From: Spirochaetia bacterium
Lineage (GTDB): Bacteria; Spirochaetota; Spirochaetia; Sphaerochaetales; Sphaerochaetaceae
Length of the DNA: 64,000 nucleotides
Direction of reading: 5' to 3'
Assembly (NCBI GenBank): GCA_022482625.1
Contig: JAKVOU010000001.1
Location: 1,226,784-1,290,783, forward strand
Shown here: in pieces, positions 28,716 through 38,113 of the stretch
Layout: every line of letters starts with the position of its first letter
How positions within the stretch are numbered: the first letter of the stretch is position 1
The notes under the pieces: generated by a model
What the model saw: only the letters and a program-made list of their open reading frames with translations
What the model was told of the DNA's origin: nothing
Databases searched by the model: none
Position numbers and translations under genes: made by a program

Positions 28716-29891
28716 CTAACCAAAATATTCTTGCATCAAACTATCAAAAAGCATTTGCGTTTCTTCTTGTGCCTTTTGAACAACAACTTTTGATTTGTCG
28801 ACTTGTTTGACGAAGTCTGCGAACTCTTTCTGTAGTTCCATTGGTGGTAACATCACAGGTATTTTCTTTAACTCTGTTTTGGTAATAGTCTTGGTAACAG
28901 CTCCATTGACACATCCAGAAATCAGAAACTCACCATAATTGGTATGTAGATACTGATATAAATATGGCATAAGAATATTTTCTTTTATTCTTACCATAAT
29001 CTGATTAAGTCCTAGTGAAACTGGTCTATTCAAATATGGCATAACGTAGTTTTGACCAGCACTACCTATCTTGCATATAATCAACTCGCCACCAAATATC
29101 TGTGATTTTTTAAAGAAGTCATATGCCTCTTTTGAAACATATTTGACATCGTTAGTAAAATCATTCTTTGTGAAATTCGTAAAACGAACCATCATTGCAT
29201 AATCTTCTTCATCTTTCATATCAAGATGATCAACCACTACCTTATTTGCACCATTGGAACCGATATCTCCCATATAATCAACGATATCAATAAAAGGTAT
29301 AGTATCGTACTTATTAGGATTCACCCTTGCATCTCCAAATAACTCGACAAATCGGGCTTTAATGAGTTCGTCTAAAGCAGATAATTCTTCCTGTCTTAAT
29401 GAAATAATGGACTCAATATGCTTCAACTGATTTACAATATCTGTTCTCTCTGATACAGATTTCATATCAATTTCCAAATCACCAATATCAGACAAACTTA
29501 TAGATGGATAAGCAGCATCCTTGACTAGCTGATTAGGTTTATGAAAAGTAAAATAATATCTTAAATATTCAGAGCAATCTTCGTTTGGGGTAATGCATGC
29601 CAAATGGCTTACTACATACGCATCCTGTGGCAAAACATATACATACCCTTTCATACAAGACATTCCACTTTTAGCAAATAAAATTGTTCCTCTCGGATAT
29701 ATTTTCAACCTATGCTCTTTAGCAACATTCTCTGATACTTGCTGAATATCATTGATGTCTTTTCCTTCAATCAATTCTTGAAGATTACCTGCCTTAATAA
29801 AAGGTGTTCCATTATCACAATAATTGCTATCACCTTGTGGTGCTCCTTGCCCAGCGCCTATTACGGCAATATCTTTTAACAATCTTCTCAT
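28716..29891 (-). CDS. hsdS: type I restriction-modification specificity subunit S
   Basis: A 391-residue HsdS with two target-recognition domains, each followed by a conserved helical spacer. The first ends near ISLRQEELSALDELIKARF and the second near LQKEFADFVKQVDKSKVVV. The DNA sequence it recognises cannot be inferred. It is 57 bp downstream of hsdM; a small CGTCC-CGAA-GGACG hairpin lies in the gap. The gene is intact, so HsdM2S methylation should persist despite the broken hsdR. Confidence 0.93.
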   Translation of the reverse strand: MRRLLKDIAVIGAGQGAPQGDSNYCDNGTPFIKAGNLQELIEGKDINDIQQVSENVAKEHRLKIYPRGTILFAKSGMSCMKGYVYVLPQDAYVVSHLACITPNEDCSEYLRYYFTFHKPNQLVKDAAYPSISLSDIGDLEIDMKSVSERTDIVNQLKHIESIISLRQEELSALDELIKARFVELFGDARVNPNKYDTIPFIDIVDYMGDIGSNGANKVVVDHLDMKDEEDYAMMVRFTNFTKNDFTNDVKYVSKEAYDFFKKSQIFGGELIICKIGSAGQNYVMPYLNRPVSLGLNQIMVRIKENILMPYLYQYLHTNYGEFLISGCVNGAVTKTITKTELKKIPVMLPPMELQKEFADFVKQVDKSKVVVQKAQEETQMLFDSLMQEYFG

Positions 29892-29948
29892 CTAATATCA
29901 TCCCTACAAATCCGAATTTATGTTAATACGTCCCGAAGGACGCAACAG

Positions 29949-31448
29949 TTACTCATTTAGAAGCTTTTCAAGCTCATCCATTTCCTGGCTGATCTGCTTC
30001 TCAATATCTCTGATATTTGCCATGATCTCTGATGTCGGTGGATACTCTACCGCAACATATTCAACCTCTTTGTATTTATTGATTGAGAGATCATAACCGT
30101 TATCAGCAATTTCCTTCTTAGATACCATGAAGGACTTTTCTGTGCGTTTTCTGTCCTTTTCAATCTCAAGGCTCTTGAATCGGCTGATAATATCAGGGAT
30201 ATCATTATCCTTGATTTCAGAGCGCTTATCATCAAGGCTGAAACCGTCTGCGGTCATATCATAGAACCATACATCATCTGTTCCGCCGTGACCGGTCTTG
30301 GTAAAGATGAGTATTCCTGTTGAAACTCCAGCATAAGGTTTAAACACACCGGAAGGCATGGAGATAACTGCTTCAAGTCGCTGGTTCTCTACAATTTCTT
30401 TTCTGATAGCCTGATGTGCTTTGGAAGATCCAAAGAGCACACCATCAGGAACGATACATGCACATCTTCCTCCAATCTTAAGCATTCTTACAAACAATGC
30501 CAGGAATAAAAGTTCTGTTTTCTTGGTCTTACATACCTTCTGAAGATCTGTTGATACAGTATCTGCATCATGGTTGCCCTTAAAGGGTGGATTAGCCAAA
30601 ATAAGGGAGTACATATCCTTATCAGGGTTCTGATCTGATAAGCTGTCACGATACTCGATAAATGGATTCTCAACACCATGAGTCATCATATTCATGGCAC
30701 CGATACGAAGCATGGTTCTGTCCATGTCATATCCGTGGAACATATCATTCATGAAATGATTTCTGTTCTGTTTATCAAGAAGAACTTCTTTCTTGTATTT
30801 CTCTCTTAAGTAGTCACCACTGGTAACAAGGAATCCGGAAGTTCCGCAAGCAGGATCACAGATACTGTCTGTCGGTTTCGGATCCATCATCTCTACCATC
30901 ATACGAATAATATGTCTCGGAGTTCTAAAATGGCCGTTAACACCAGACTGAGCAATCTTGGAAAGAAGGTACTCATATACATCGCCTCGGATATCTGTCT
31001 GATGAAGCGCTTCCATCATGGAGTAAATCTCGTCCATTGCATCCACAATCTTGGAAAGCATCAAAGGAGTATTTACCTTAAAGATCGCGTCATCCATATA
31101 TTTGCTATATGCAGAATCCTTGTCTCCGTGAAGATTCTTTATAAAAGGGAATACCCACTCCTGGACAACGGAGTACATTCTCTGCGCCGGGAAATCATGG
31201 AATGTAGACCACTTAAGCTGATTACCGTCAACCTTGCGGTCTCCAATCTCGACTCCATCTGCAAATATACTCTTGTAAGGAAGTCCAAGCATAGCAGCTT
31301 CCTTTGCACGGAGATTGTCTGTATCATCCAAATCCTTTATGAACATGAGATACGTCATCTGCTCAACAACATCAAGCGGATTTGTAATTCCACCGTTCCA
31401 AAAGATCTCCCACAAACTATCAATCTTATTACCAAGTTCTCCGGTCAT
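29949..31448 (-). CDS. hsdM: type I restriction-modification DNA methyltransferase subunit M
   Basis: A 499-residue N6-adenine methyltransferase. The SAM-binding motif DPACGTSGFLV and catalytic NPPF (LILANPPFKG) are intact, within the usual HsdM layout: N-terminal helical domain, then SAM domain, then C-terminal helices for HsdS binding. It starts 12 bp after the fic stop codon, so the two are one operon. It should protect host DNA by itself with HsdS. Confidence 0.95.
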   Translation of the reverse strand: MTGELGNKIDSLWEIFWNGGITNPLDVVEQMTYLMFIKDLDDTDNLRAKEAAMLGLPYKSIFADGVEIGDRKVDGNQLKWSTFHDFPAQRMYSVVQEWVFPFIKNLHGDKDSAYSKYMDDAIFKVNTPLMLSKIVDAMDEIYSMMEALHQTDIRGDVYEYLLSKIAQSGVNGHFRTPRHIIRMMVEMMDPKPTDSICDPACGTSGFLVTSGDYLREKYKKEVLLDKQNRNHFMNDMFHGYDMDRTMLRIGAMNMMTHGVENPFIEYRDSLSDQNPDKDMYSLILANPPFKGNHDADTVSTDLQKVCKTKKTELLFLALFVRMLKIGGRCACIVPDGVLFGSSKAHQAIRKEIVENQRLEAVISMPSGVFKPYAGVSTGILIFTKTGHGGTDDVWFYDMTADGFSLDDKRSEIKDNDIPDIISRFKSLEIEKDRKRTEKSFMVSKKEIADNGYDLSINKYKEVEYVAVEYPPTSEIMANIRDIEKQISQEMDELEKLLNE

Positions 31449-31460
31449 TATAGTTCTCCT

Positions 31461-32537
31461 TTATTCCTTATCTCTGTTCCAAACATATTTTGTATATCTG
31501 CCGCCACCGATCTTTATGATGTTTTCCGATGACAATAGTTCGGCCAATGCTCTTTCAACTGTTATACGACTGATGTCAGGGCATTTCTCCATAATCTGCG
31601 ACTTTGTGATTTCACCGTATGTGTTCTTAATTAGTTCAGCTACACGTTCCGGTTTCGAAAGACCGCTGACAACCAGAGTCTTAACCCTGTCAGAAAAATC
31701 TCTGTATGCGGCAACTACAACGCCAAGCATATACTGTACAAACGGCACATAATTATTTTCTTCTTCATGCCAGTTAATAGAGCTTTCCTGTAGGCATTCA
31801 TAGTATGAAGCCTTGGTCTTTTCTATAAGATGCTCGATACTGATATACTTTCCTACGATATATCCAGCTCTATATAATAAAAGCAATGTAAGTAGCCTGC
31901 TCATTCTTCCGTTACCGTCATTAAACGGATGGATACATAAGAAATCCAATATGAACATTGGTATCAAAAGAAGCGGATCTATCGTTCCAGTTCCAAGAGC
32001 TTTATCAAATTCATTACAAAGGTTCTCGATTGCTTCAGGCGTTTCCCATGCAGGAACTGGTCTGAATCTTACGAACTTGTTACCCTGCTCATCTTCTTCC
32101 TCAATGATATTGTCCGCAGCTTTATACTTTCCGCCGATATCATAACCTTCAAATTTATATAGACCTCTATGAAGCTGAAGGATCATATTCGGCCTTATCG
32201 AAATATAATCATGACTTTCATGAATTGTATTAAGAACATCTCTGTACCCGGCGATTTCTCGCTCATTTCTCGTCTTAGGTGTGGTCTTATCCTTAACAAG
32301 TGCTTTTAATCTGGCATCAGAAGTATAGATACCTTCAATCTTGTTGGATGCCTCAGTACTCTGAATCTTGGCTATCTCTACAAGCTGTGTCAGTGTATCT
32401 GCCTTCGCTTCAATAAAAAGTGACTGTTCGCCTTTATACTCATGGATCTGTGTAAGCAATGCCACAATCTCAGGTGTCAGTAGCTTTTCCATTTTTTTAC
32501 TATAATCAAAATTTCTCAATTCAATATCCTCATTCAA
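31461..32537 (-). CDS. Fic family protein (AMPylase-type) with C-terminal winged helix
   Basis: A 358-residue Fic protein. The active-site motif HPFNDGNGRMSR is complete, so transfer of AMP (or another nucleotide) to a protein target is expected. An N-terminal inhibitory motif S-x3-E-G is present (SNKIEG, about residue 68), marking class II self-inhibited Fic proteins. The last 75 residues look like a winged helix (ISRITVERALAELLSSENI). The start appears to be TTG 32537, with no strong ribosome-binding site. It is the first gene of the defence operon and lies directly behind a strong promoter surrounded by repeat operators, which its own winged helix may bind. Confidence 0.9.
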   Translation of the reverse strand: MNEDIELRNFDYSKKMEKLLTPEIVALLTQIHEYKGEQSLFIEAKADTLTQLVEIAKIQSTEASNKIEGIYTSDARLKALVKDKTTPKTRNEREIAGYRDVLNTIHESHDYISIRPNMILQLHRGLYKFEGYDIGGKYKAADNIIEEEDEQGNKFVRFRPVPAWETPEAIENLCNEFDKALGTGTIDPLLLIPMFILDFLCIHPFNDGNGRMSRLLTLLLLYRAGYIVGKYISIEHLIEKTKASYYECLQESSINWHEEENNYVPFVQYMLGVVVAAYRDFSDRVKTLVVSGLSKPERVAELIKNTYGEITKSQIMEKCPDISRITVERALAELLSSENIIKIGGGRYTKYVWNRDKE

Positions 32538-32563
32538 ATATCAATTCACTCATAAGCGGATAT

Positions 32564-32664
32564 AATGATGCAATTAAATGATAATACGCAATATACTCAT
32601 TGTCAACATTAACTACATCATTTTTTTAAAAATGATGTAGTTAAGCAATTAATGATGTAATTAA
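32564..32664 (-). promoter_or_regulatory. defence operon promoter with four operator repeats
   Basis: On the minus strand TTGACA (32606-32601), a 17-bp spacer and TATCAT (32583-32578). Four copies of AATGATG(T/C)A(A/G)TTAA lie at 32564-32577, 32609-32622 (inverted), 32631-32644 and 32651-32664. One overlaps the predicted start point and three sit upstream of -35. The middle two form a perfect 13-bp inverted repeat, CTACATCATTTTT and its complement. This is strong evidence for tight control of the fic-hsd-rloC operon. Confidence 0.7.
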
Positions 32665-32696
32665 AAAATCTGGCGGGAGAATTGACTCTCTCGCCA
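32663..32696 (-). terminator. terminator after the mobilization module
   Basis: Hairpin TGGCGAGAGA...TCTCCCGCCA on the minus strand (one A-C mismatch) followed by TTTTTT. It separates the small mob-linked gene from the defence promoter. On the plus strand the stem is fully paired and ATTTTT follows, so it may act both ways. Confidence 0.5.
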
Positions 32697-32705
32697 TTTT
32701 TCATA

Positions 32706-33050
32706 TTATCCAATTGCTTCTGCATCTACCCAGGCATATTTACCCTTCTCATTTTTCTTTACGGTACATCGCCACCATGTTTCATCCTCTACCTTTTCAA
32801 AATCAACCTCACACTGCTTAGGACTATATTTGTCTTCGCCATTCCTGGTATGCCGGAAGCAAAACAGTTTAAATCTATTTCCATCAGCTGTTTCAAAATA
32901 ACATATCAGCCCCATCGAAAATGATTTCCGATACCATCCTCTGAATATCAGCTTAAGATCATATACACCTTCCTCTTTCAAGGTTTCATAGGAGCGATCA
33001 TCCCGCTGTTCAAATTCATCTGGCGTTGTAAGTACACCATACATATTCAT
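32706..33050 (-). CDS. uncharacterised 114-residue island protein
   Basis: I do not recognise the family. The protein is soluble, with many aromatic residues and mixed charge (FRGWYRKSFSMGLICYFET, DETWWRCTVKKNEKGKYAW). ATG 33050 has AGAAGG 5-6 bases upstream; a TTG at 33074 is in frame and overlaps the end of the relaxase gene. It is the last gene of the mobilization module, ends before a terminator and appears intact. A role in mobilization is suggested only by position. Confidence 0.55.
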   Translation of the reverse strand: MNMYGVLTTPDEFEQRDDRSYETLKEEGVYDLKLIFRGWYRKSFSMGLICYFETADGNRFKLFCFRHTRNGEDKYSPKQCEVDFEKVEDETWWRCTVKKNEKGKYAWVDAEAIG

Positions 33051-33070
33051 ATTTACCTTCTTTCTCACAA

Positions 33071-34372
33071 TCAAATTGCGATATCATGTTTTTTATCTTT
33101 TACAATCTCTAACTCACTTTTCTGCTGATCCTGCTCCGATGCTTTCTGTTTACTGAGTTCTAGCTTCTCACGAAGAGTCTTTGGTCGGATGAATTCCTTA
33201 AAGAGATCCAGCAGATTATGACTCTTAAGAAATTCTGTACATTGTTTGTACTTGTCCTTCCATTTTTGGAGTTCTCCGGTCAGTTCAGCAATCTTCTTTT
33301 CCTTGGAATCCAATGCCCGGCCATACTGCCTATTCAAATTTTCAAATGTGCCGGCAGCTCTGTATCTTGCAATCATCTAATCAAAGATTTTCTTTGGAAT
33401 CTTTACCATAGGTTCTCCTCCAAAAATCGGAGTTGTCACAGTGGCCATTTCCCTGATTTCTGAGATTTCCTTATCTACCGGTTTGCCTGCATCCAAGATT
33501 TTATCGAGAGTCTTTGCCTTTACTTCAACTTTTTTCTCAGCTTCAGAAATTCGCTCATTGATTTCATGCAGCGTTTCCTGTTGCTTTGAAATCTCCGCAT
33601 CGATATCAGCCATTGCTTCGGTAATTTCAATCTTCTCAGAGTTCAGAATCTCAATTTCTGCTTCTGTAGCTTCTTTCTCCCTCATGGCTTGTTTATATTC
33701 CGGGATGCTATAACTATCACAATCTACGCCGAGAATCTCCATCTCAATTCCTCTATCGTAACATAGTTCCATGAGATAGTTTCGCTCTCGTTCCTGCCAA
33801 TGCATGGTCTCGTTATCTGTCTTGGCAACAGCCGGAGCGATTCCCATTTCCTGCAAAGCCTTCGTCAGGCTATTCCTCGTTTTTAGTCCGGTCTTATAAC
33901 CATGAGCAACCGGAATATAATCCAGATGCAGATGAGGTGTTGCCTCATCCATATGAAAAACTGCATTGAATAGAATCAAATTAGGATTCCTTTCCTGAAA
34001 TGTCCTAACATACTCATTCAGAACTTCCTTGGCCTGCTTTGCATCCTCTGACAGCACTCCATTCTCATCCAATACTCCAGTATCATCTTTCTTTCCAATC
34101 TGAACCAAGGTCTCGTAAAATTGTTTTTCTTTATTCCCGGAATTTTTTATCTTCGCCAGATAGTCATCAATCTTACGATCACTGCGCTTTTGCTTGGCAT
34201 TATATTCTGCCACTGCCTGCCCAAAGATCTCTTCGTAAGCAGATTGCAATGACTGCTGAAGATAATACATATTCCAGGAGACTCAATCCTTATCTATATT
34301 ACTGGCAATGAACTCTCTGTTGTTATGACGAAGACTTCCTTTGCCTTTTACAAAAGATAATGTTTTTGCCAT
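33071..34372 (-). pseudogene. MobV/MobL-like relaxase (plasmid recombination protein), two in-frame stops
   Basis: From ATG 34372 the frame begins MAKTLSFVKGKGSLRHNNREF, meets TGA at 34285-34283 (codon 30), and resumes in the same frame with the relaxase core. The core includes the metal-binding NAVFHMDEATPHLHLDYIPV (H-D-H-x-H-type). A second stop, TAG at 33379-33377, separates the coiled-coil tail (MIARYRAAGTFENLN). With both stops read through the protein would be about 433 residues. Each stop is one C-to-T change away from Arg (CGA) or Gln (CAG). The relaxase is expected to nick at the island's transfer origin; as it stands it should be non-functional. Confidence 0.8.
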
Positions 34373-34399
34373 TCATCCATACCTCCTTTTCTGCGCTTA

Positions 34400-34545
34400 T
34401 CTTTTCCCGCCTAAGCGGGCCCGCCGCATACCGGCGGGGTTCTGTTACTCTTGAAAATCATGTACATTAGCACATGCGCGAAATTTGCAAGCACGAAGTG
34501 TCGGAAGTAACGTTTTATTAGTTTTGACACTGCGTATCAAAACAT
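34400..34545. other. candidate transfer origin / structured non-coding region
   Basis: The 180-bp gap before the relaxase gene holds two GC-rich hairpins (CCCGC-CTAA-GCGGG and CCCGCC...GGCGGG, about 34409-34440), an inverted AGTGTC...GACACT pair (about 34496-34530), and GCGTATCAAAA at 34532. Placement beside mobV is typical of oriT. The GC-rich hairpins could also end the upstream VapE-like gene's message. Confidence 0.35.
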
Positions 34546-34553
34546 AAGTCGCT

Positions 34554-35831
34554 CTACCGAAGGTTGCCTTCAGCAGGACTCCTGCGGAGAGCTTCGATGC
34601 TATTGTTCATAATATTTCCGATTTCCTGAAGCTCCCACTGCTTCGGATTATCAGAATCTCGCCTCAACGCATCTCGGTAGATCATCCTGCTACAGACATA
34701 ATCATCATGATAGCTATCGAGCCAGACCTGAATGATTCCGACATTTGTATCTTCCGGCATATGCTCTTTTTGCAATTTCTTAATATACTCAGCCGTTTTT
34801 CTGGAAAGCTTAAGTTTAAAGTCTTTATTCCTCCGATAGAAATCCATTATCTCAGCCCAGACCTGAATGATGTACTCTCTGGACTCTAGCTCATTCTCCA
34901 GAATGTGTTTTTCAGCCATTTCCATATTCACAGTGATGGGAGCAAATCTACGATTTCCGGTACGATCCAAGGGAAGAAAATCCAGCATATTGCTGGTTCC
35001 CACAAAAACGCATTGTCTTGGCCTGTCCTCAGGATGCACTTCATAAGGAATCTTATAATTGTCCTTTTGCTTGCTGAGGAAGGACTTGATCTCCTCCACA
35101 GTCTTTGCATTAACTGTAGCAAGCATCTCCGGCATTTCGATGATCCAGTGTCCTTGAAGCTTACGGTACACATTATCATCATCCAGCCTTCAAAGGTCGT
35201 CTGAAAACCATTCATCCTTGATTGCAAGGAGCCGGAAGAGTGTAGACTTTCCGGCTCCCTGACCTCCGATAAGGCATACCATAATTTCAAATTTGCATCC
35301 CGGATCATAGATTCTGTGAATCGCTGCCTGCATCAACAGTGTCATAATCTCTGTTTCGTACTCTGACTTTTCTACGCCAAGATACTTTGGCAGAAGATCT
35401 CCAACTCTGCTGATACCGTCCCACTTTAAATTCTCCAGATAATCCTTTATGGGATGAAAATGATTTTGGCTTGCAATGATATTCATTGCCTTTCAAATCA
35501 TCTTGTAATTCTTCAATCCATAAGTTCGTTCCAGTAGCCAATCAATCTGATCAATATCTACATCGCGAATTCCACCGGTTGGCATATCCCACCCAAGATT
35601 TTTAATAATGTCCATCTTGTTTGTGAGATCGTTATGACAAATGGCTCCGGCAAGTGCCGGATCATACTGAAGTGCTGTCATACAGTTATCGATGCTTTGA
35701 CAGATCTGACCCTTCTCGTTTGTCTGAAGCATGTTCTTAACATCTTCCGTAGTATAGAAAGGTCTTTCATTAAGCACTCTTGCTGTTTCTTCCCAGGATC
35801 GTTTCTCCTGCTCGCTTAACATTTGCGACAA
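34554..35831 (-). pseudogene. VapE-like P-loop ATPase (virulence-associated E family), two in-frame stops
   Basis: One continuous frame of 426 codons interrupted by TGA at 35495-35493 and 35192-35190. The Walker A GGQGAGKSTLFRLLA lies in the middle piece, and the family motifs HWIIEMPEMLA and DRPRQCVFVGTSNMLDFLP in the last. Proteins of this family act as replication helicases of phage satellites and mobile islands, next to a CHC2 primase as here. Both stops are CGA-to-TGA candidates (context MI-stop-KAMNIIA and DDL-stop-RLDDDN, where relatives have a basic residue). It overlaps the primase gene by 62 bp. It is probably inactive. Confidence 0.78.
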
Positions 35832-36417
35832 TACGGCTCACCTCCTTCCCATCTGTCAGAAAGAAGTCTCTGGCTTCCTCTTCCGAACCCATACAAAGGA
35901 TATCCAACCAGTATCCGATGATCGCCTTAACATGCATCATATAGGCAAATCCATTTGATACATACACCACATGCGGATCTGCATTCATAAGATGCTCTTC
36001 GGACTGTTCAATCAACTGCTCACATTCCAGCAGTTCATCAATTTCTTTTCTCTTCCACTCCTGAAAGTGCCCCTTAATATCAGTGATTCTTGCACGGTCT
36101 GTACGCTGCCTCTCGATAACTTGTCTTTCCTGATCTGAAAGCCTATGGTCAGTTTCAACTCCTAGCGCAAAATCTTCGTTGATCTTACAGGCTGCTTCAT
36201 ATTGTCCAATGCCAAAGAACGCTGCAACATAACTAATCGCATCACCGTGCGCTTCGTATCCGAAGCAGTGATAATGATCAATATCAACCTTCATACTTGG
36301 ATGCTTATCATCATGGAAGGGACAACATGCCATTCCATTCCTGTTCAACTTTAGACCATAATGCATTGCCACATCTTTTGCAGAAACGCGGGCCTTTACT
36401 TCTTCAAAAATATTCAA
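35770..36417 (-). CDS. CHC2 zinc-finger DNA primase-like protein with altered zinc ligand
   Basis: A 215-residue N-terminal-primase-type protein, likely priming island replication with the VapE-like ATPase. The CHC2 finger starts CCPFHDDKHPSMKVD and continues DHYHCFGYEAHGD, where the family has CFGC. The fourth zinc ligand is thus Tyr (TAC for TGC), a G-to-A change that should disable zinc binding. After residue 90 the protein is helical and charged, without a TOPRIM domain. The frame is otherwise open. Confidence 0.75.
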   Translation of the reverse strand: MNIFEEVKARVSAKDVAMHYGLKLNRNGMACCPFHDDKHPSMKVDIDHYHCFGYEAHGDAISYVAAFFGIGQYEAACKINEDFALGVETDHRLSDQERQVIERQRTDRARITDIKGHFQEWKRKEIDELLECEQLIEQSEEHLMNADPHVVYVSNGFAYMMHVKAIIGYWLDILCMGSEEEARDFFLTDGKEVSRIVANVKRAGETILGRNSKSA

Positions 36418-36458
36418 ATAGTGTCCTCCTGAATTTCATTTTTTTGTTGTTTGTACCC

Positions 36459-36552
36459 AGGAGCTTTGATATACTGAACTTGCAAAATTTAGTAATCGAA
36501 AGCTCCTTACGGGCTTTTCACTTAAAATCCTCTGTTACCAGCAGAGGATTTT
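36459..36552 (-). terminator. terminator of the mobC-like gene and leader inverted repeat
   Basis: A hairpin with 11-bp arms AAAATCCTCTG (36524-36534 with 36542-36552) overlaps the mobC-like stop codon and is followed by A/T-rich sequence. Further on, 36459-36467 and 36499-36507 (AGGAGCTTT with AAAGCTCCT) form a second inverted repeat before the primase gene. Both may limit read-through from the integrase region. Confidence 0.45.
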
Positions 36553-36844
36553 ATCGTTTCATCAGTTTCAATAATTCCTGCAGAATCATCTGCAACTCTT
36601 CGGAATCATAGGCATCACCCCTTTCCATTTTTTCGTTGATATCTTCCAAAACCAATGCCAACCGGTCTGATTGATACATGCCGGCTACGATATTGATCTG
36701 TTGACCAAGAATGGCCGCCCTGTAATATTCCCCTTTTTGTATTCCGGCCACTTTGATGCGGGCTTCAACCAGCTTCTTTTCTTCATCGCTAAGCCAAAAG
36801 GCGATTGTATTATGGCGTTTTCTTGCTTTTCTCTCGCAAGGCAT
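36551..36844 (-). CDS. MobC-like relaxosome accessory / mobilization protein
   Basis: A 97-residue basic protein with a predicted ribbon-helix-helix start (TIAFWLSDEEKKLVEARIKVAG, in which the strand TIAFWLS precedes two helices). It then has the pattern GEYYRAAILGQ usual in MobC-type mobilization proteins. The C-terminus is acidic-helical. Such proteins bind oriT with the relaxase. The ATG at 36844 (MPCERKAR) lies within the 3' end of the integrase gene (overlap about 35 bp). Confidence 0.7.
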   Translation of the reverse strand: MPCERKARKRHNTIAFWLSDEEKKLVEARIKVAGIQKGEYYRAAILGQQINIVAGMYQSDRLALVLEDINEKMERGDAYDSEELQMILQELLKLMKR

Positions 36845-37913
36845 CTTCTTCACCTCGATTCACTTTTCCAAGAGCATCTGCAATCTTAAACTGTGCATCT
36901 GCCGATGGATGACAGTATGTTTCAATGGTTGTGGTCACTTTTTCATGACCCAGTCGCTTGGAAATTGCCAGAGGGCTGATTCCCATATCCACCAACAGGG
37001 ATGCATGAGAATGTCTTAAACAATGCACCGTAATTTTCTTTACACCGGACAGTTCAATCCCTCGTTCCATCTCATGCTCAAAGAACCGCTTGGTCCTTTC
37101 AGGAAAAAGTCTTGATCCGGGCCTTGGCTTATACAAACAGGCCATATATTCCTGCAAAGCCAGTGCGAGTTCATCGTGTATCGTGATCTGTCGGATTGAG
37201 TTCTCCGTCTTGGGTGTAGAAATGATGCCTTTTTGTTTCAGCCTTGTATAAGATTCATCGATTGTAATTACTTTGTTTTCCAAATCGATATCTTCTACCT
37301 TCAGGGCCAGTAATTCTCCTACACGGATTCCGGTCCAAAAGAGAATCTGAAAGCCAATCCACGACTCATGCTTATCACTGACGGCATCCAGGAATTGTCT
37401 GAATTCCTCTAGTGTCCAATAAGGTCTTTCATCTGCTCGCCCCTTTCCCATACTTCCTGCTTTCTTACATGGATTCGATTTGAAATCATAGAAGCTAACT
37501 ACATAATTCAATATTGCGGAGAGCTGATTATTGATGGTTCTCAGATACGTTGGCTTGAATCCCATTCCCATCATTTCACCTTGCCACTTTCGAATCTTTG
37601 CCGGAGTAATTTCATTGATCGGAGTAGTTCCGAAATACGGAAGGATTTTCTGATTCATCAGGTATTCCTTGTTATCCATCGTTGTTTCTTTCAGTCGCTT
37701 ACTCATATCCGTTTTGTAGATATCCCAGAAATCCGAGAGCGTCATACTTGGATCCGATGCCTGCTGTAACAGGAAATGACTCAGCCAGTCTTCTGCTTCT
37801 TTCTTGGTTCGAAAACCTCTCTTAGAAGATTTCCTTTTGGTTCCGGTCCAATCCGTATATCTGAACTGTATATACCAGGTTCCGTTGGAATCTCTTTTTG
37901 CACTATTTGCCAT
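36810..37913 (-). CDS. int: tyrosine recombinase (site-specific integrase)
   Basis: A 367-residue integrase of the Tn916/phage type. It has an N-terminal arm-binding domain (TWYIQFRYTDWTGTKRKSS), a SAM-like core-binding domain (about 75-160) and a catalytic domain with all key residues: Arg in TGIRVGELLAL, HCLRHSHAS, His in KRLGHEKV, and the nucleophile Tyr in TTIETYCHP. It is intact, in contrast to the mobilization genes beside it. It should catalyse integration at the guaA 3' end. Its stop overlaps the mobC-like gene and its start overlaps by one base the stop of the excisionase-like gene, so they are cotranscribed. Confidence 0.95.
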   Translation of the reverse strand: MANSAKRDSNGTWYIQFRYTDWTGTKRKSSKRGFRTKKEAEDWLSHFLLQQASDPSMTLSDFWDIYKTDMSKRLKETTMDNKEYLMNQKILPYFGTTPINEITPAKIRKWQGEMMGMGFKPTYLRTINNQLSAILNYVVSFYDFKSNPCKKAGSMGKGRADERPYWTLEEFRQFLDAVSDKHESWIGFQILFWTGIRVGELLALKVEDIDLENKVITIDESYTRLKQKGIISTPKTENSIRQITIHDELALALQEYMACLYKPRPGSRLFPERTKRFFEHEMERGIELSGVKKITVHCLRHSHASLLVDMGISPLAISKRLGHEKVTTTIETYCHPSADAQFKIADALGKVNRGEEDALREKSKKTP

Positions 37914-38113
37914 TATGCTATTGCCACCTCCCTGTGTGAGCTTCCGAAATACTTCTCATCAAAGTAATCCTTAGGGATCTTGCCATCCACTACCAGATAT
38001 CCCTGCTTTGCCAGTTCCTGGTTCATCTGTTTCACGATGGTGTAGCTCTTAGTTCTTCCAACGCCGATCATCTTTGAAACTTCCGACGCCTTGTAATAAA
38101 GTTTTTCATCCAT
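37913..38113 (-). CDS. excisionase-like small DNA-binding protein
   Basis: A 66-residue protein with a winged-helix/MerR-like reading (LYYKASEVSKMIGVGRTKSYTIVKQMNQELAKQG, of which KASEVSKMIGVGRTKSY is the helix-turn-helix). It is similar to small proteins (DUF3173/Xis type) upstream of Tn916-like integrases. It probably directs excision by the integrase. It is intact and ends in a one-base overlap with the integrase start. Confidence 0.75.
   Translation of the reverse strand: MDEKLYYKASEVSKMIGVGRTKSYTIVKQMNQELAKQGYLVVDGKIPKDYFDEKYFGSSHREVAIA

Noticed and set aside
33071-35831. Use of UGA as a sense codon (recoding) in the island
   Set aside because: Host genes such as the Na/Pi cotransporter end in TGA, a TAG interrupts the relaxase too, and other island genes are uninterrupted.
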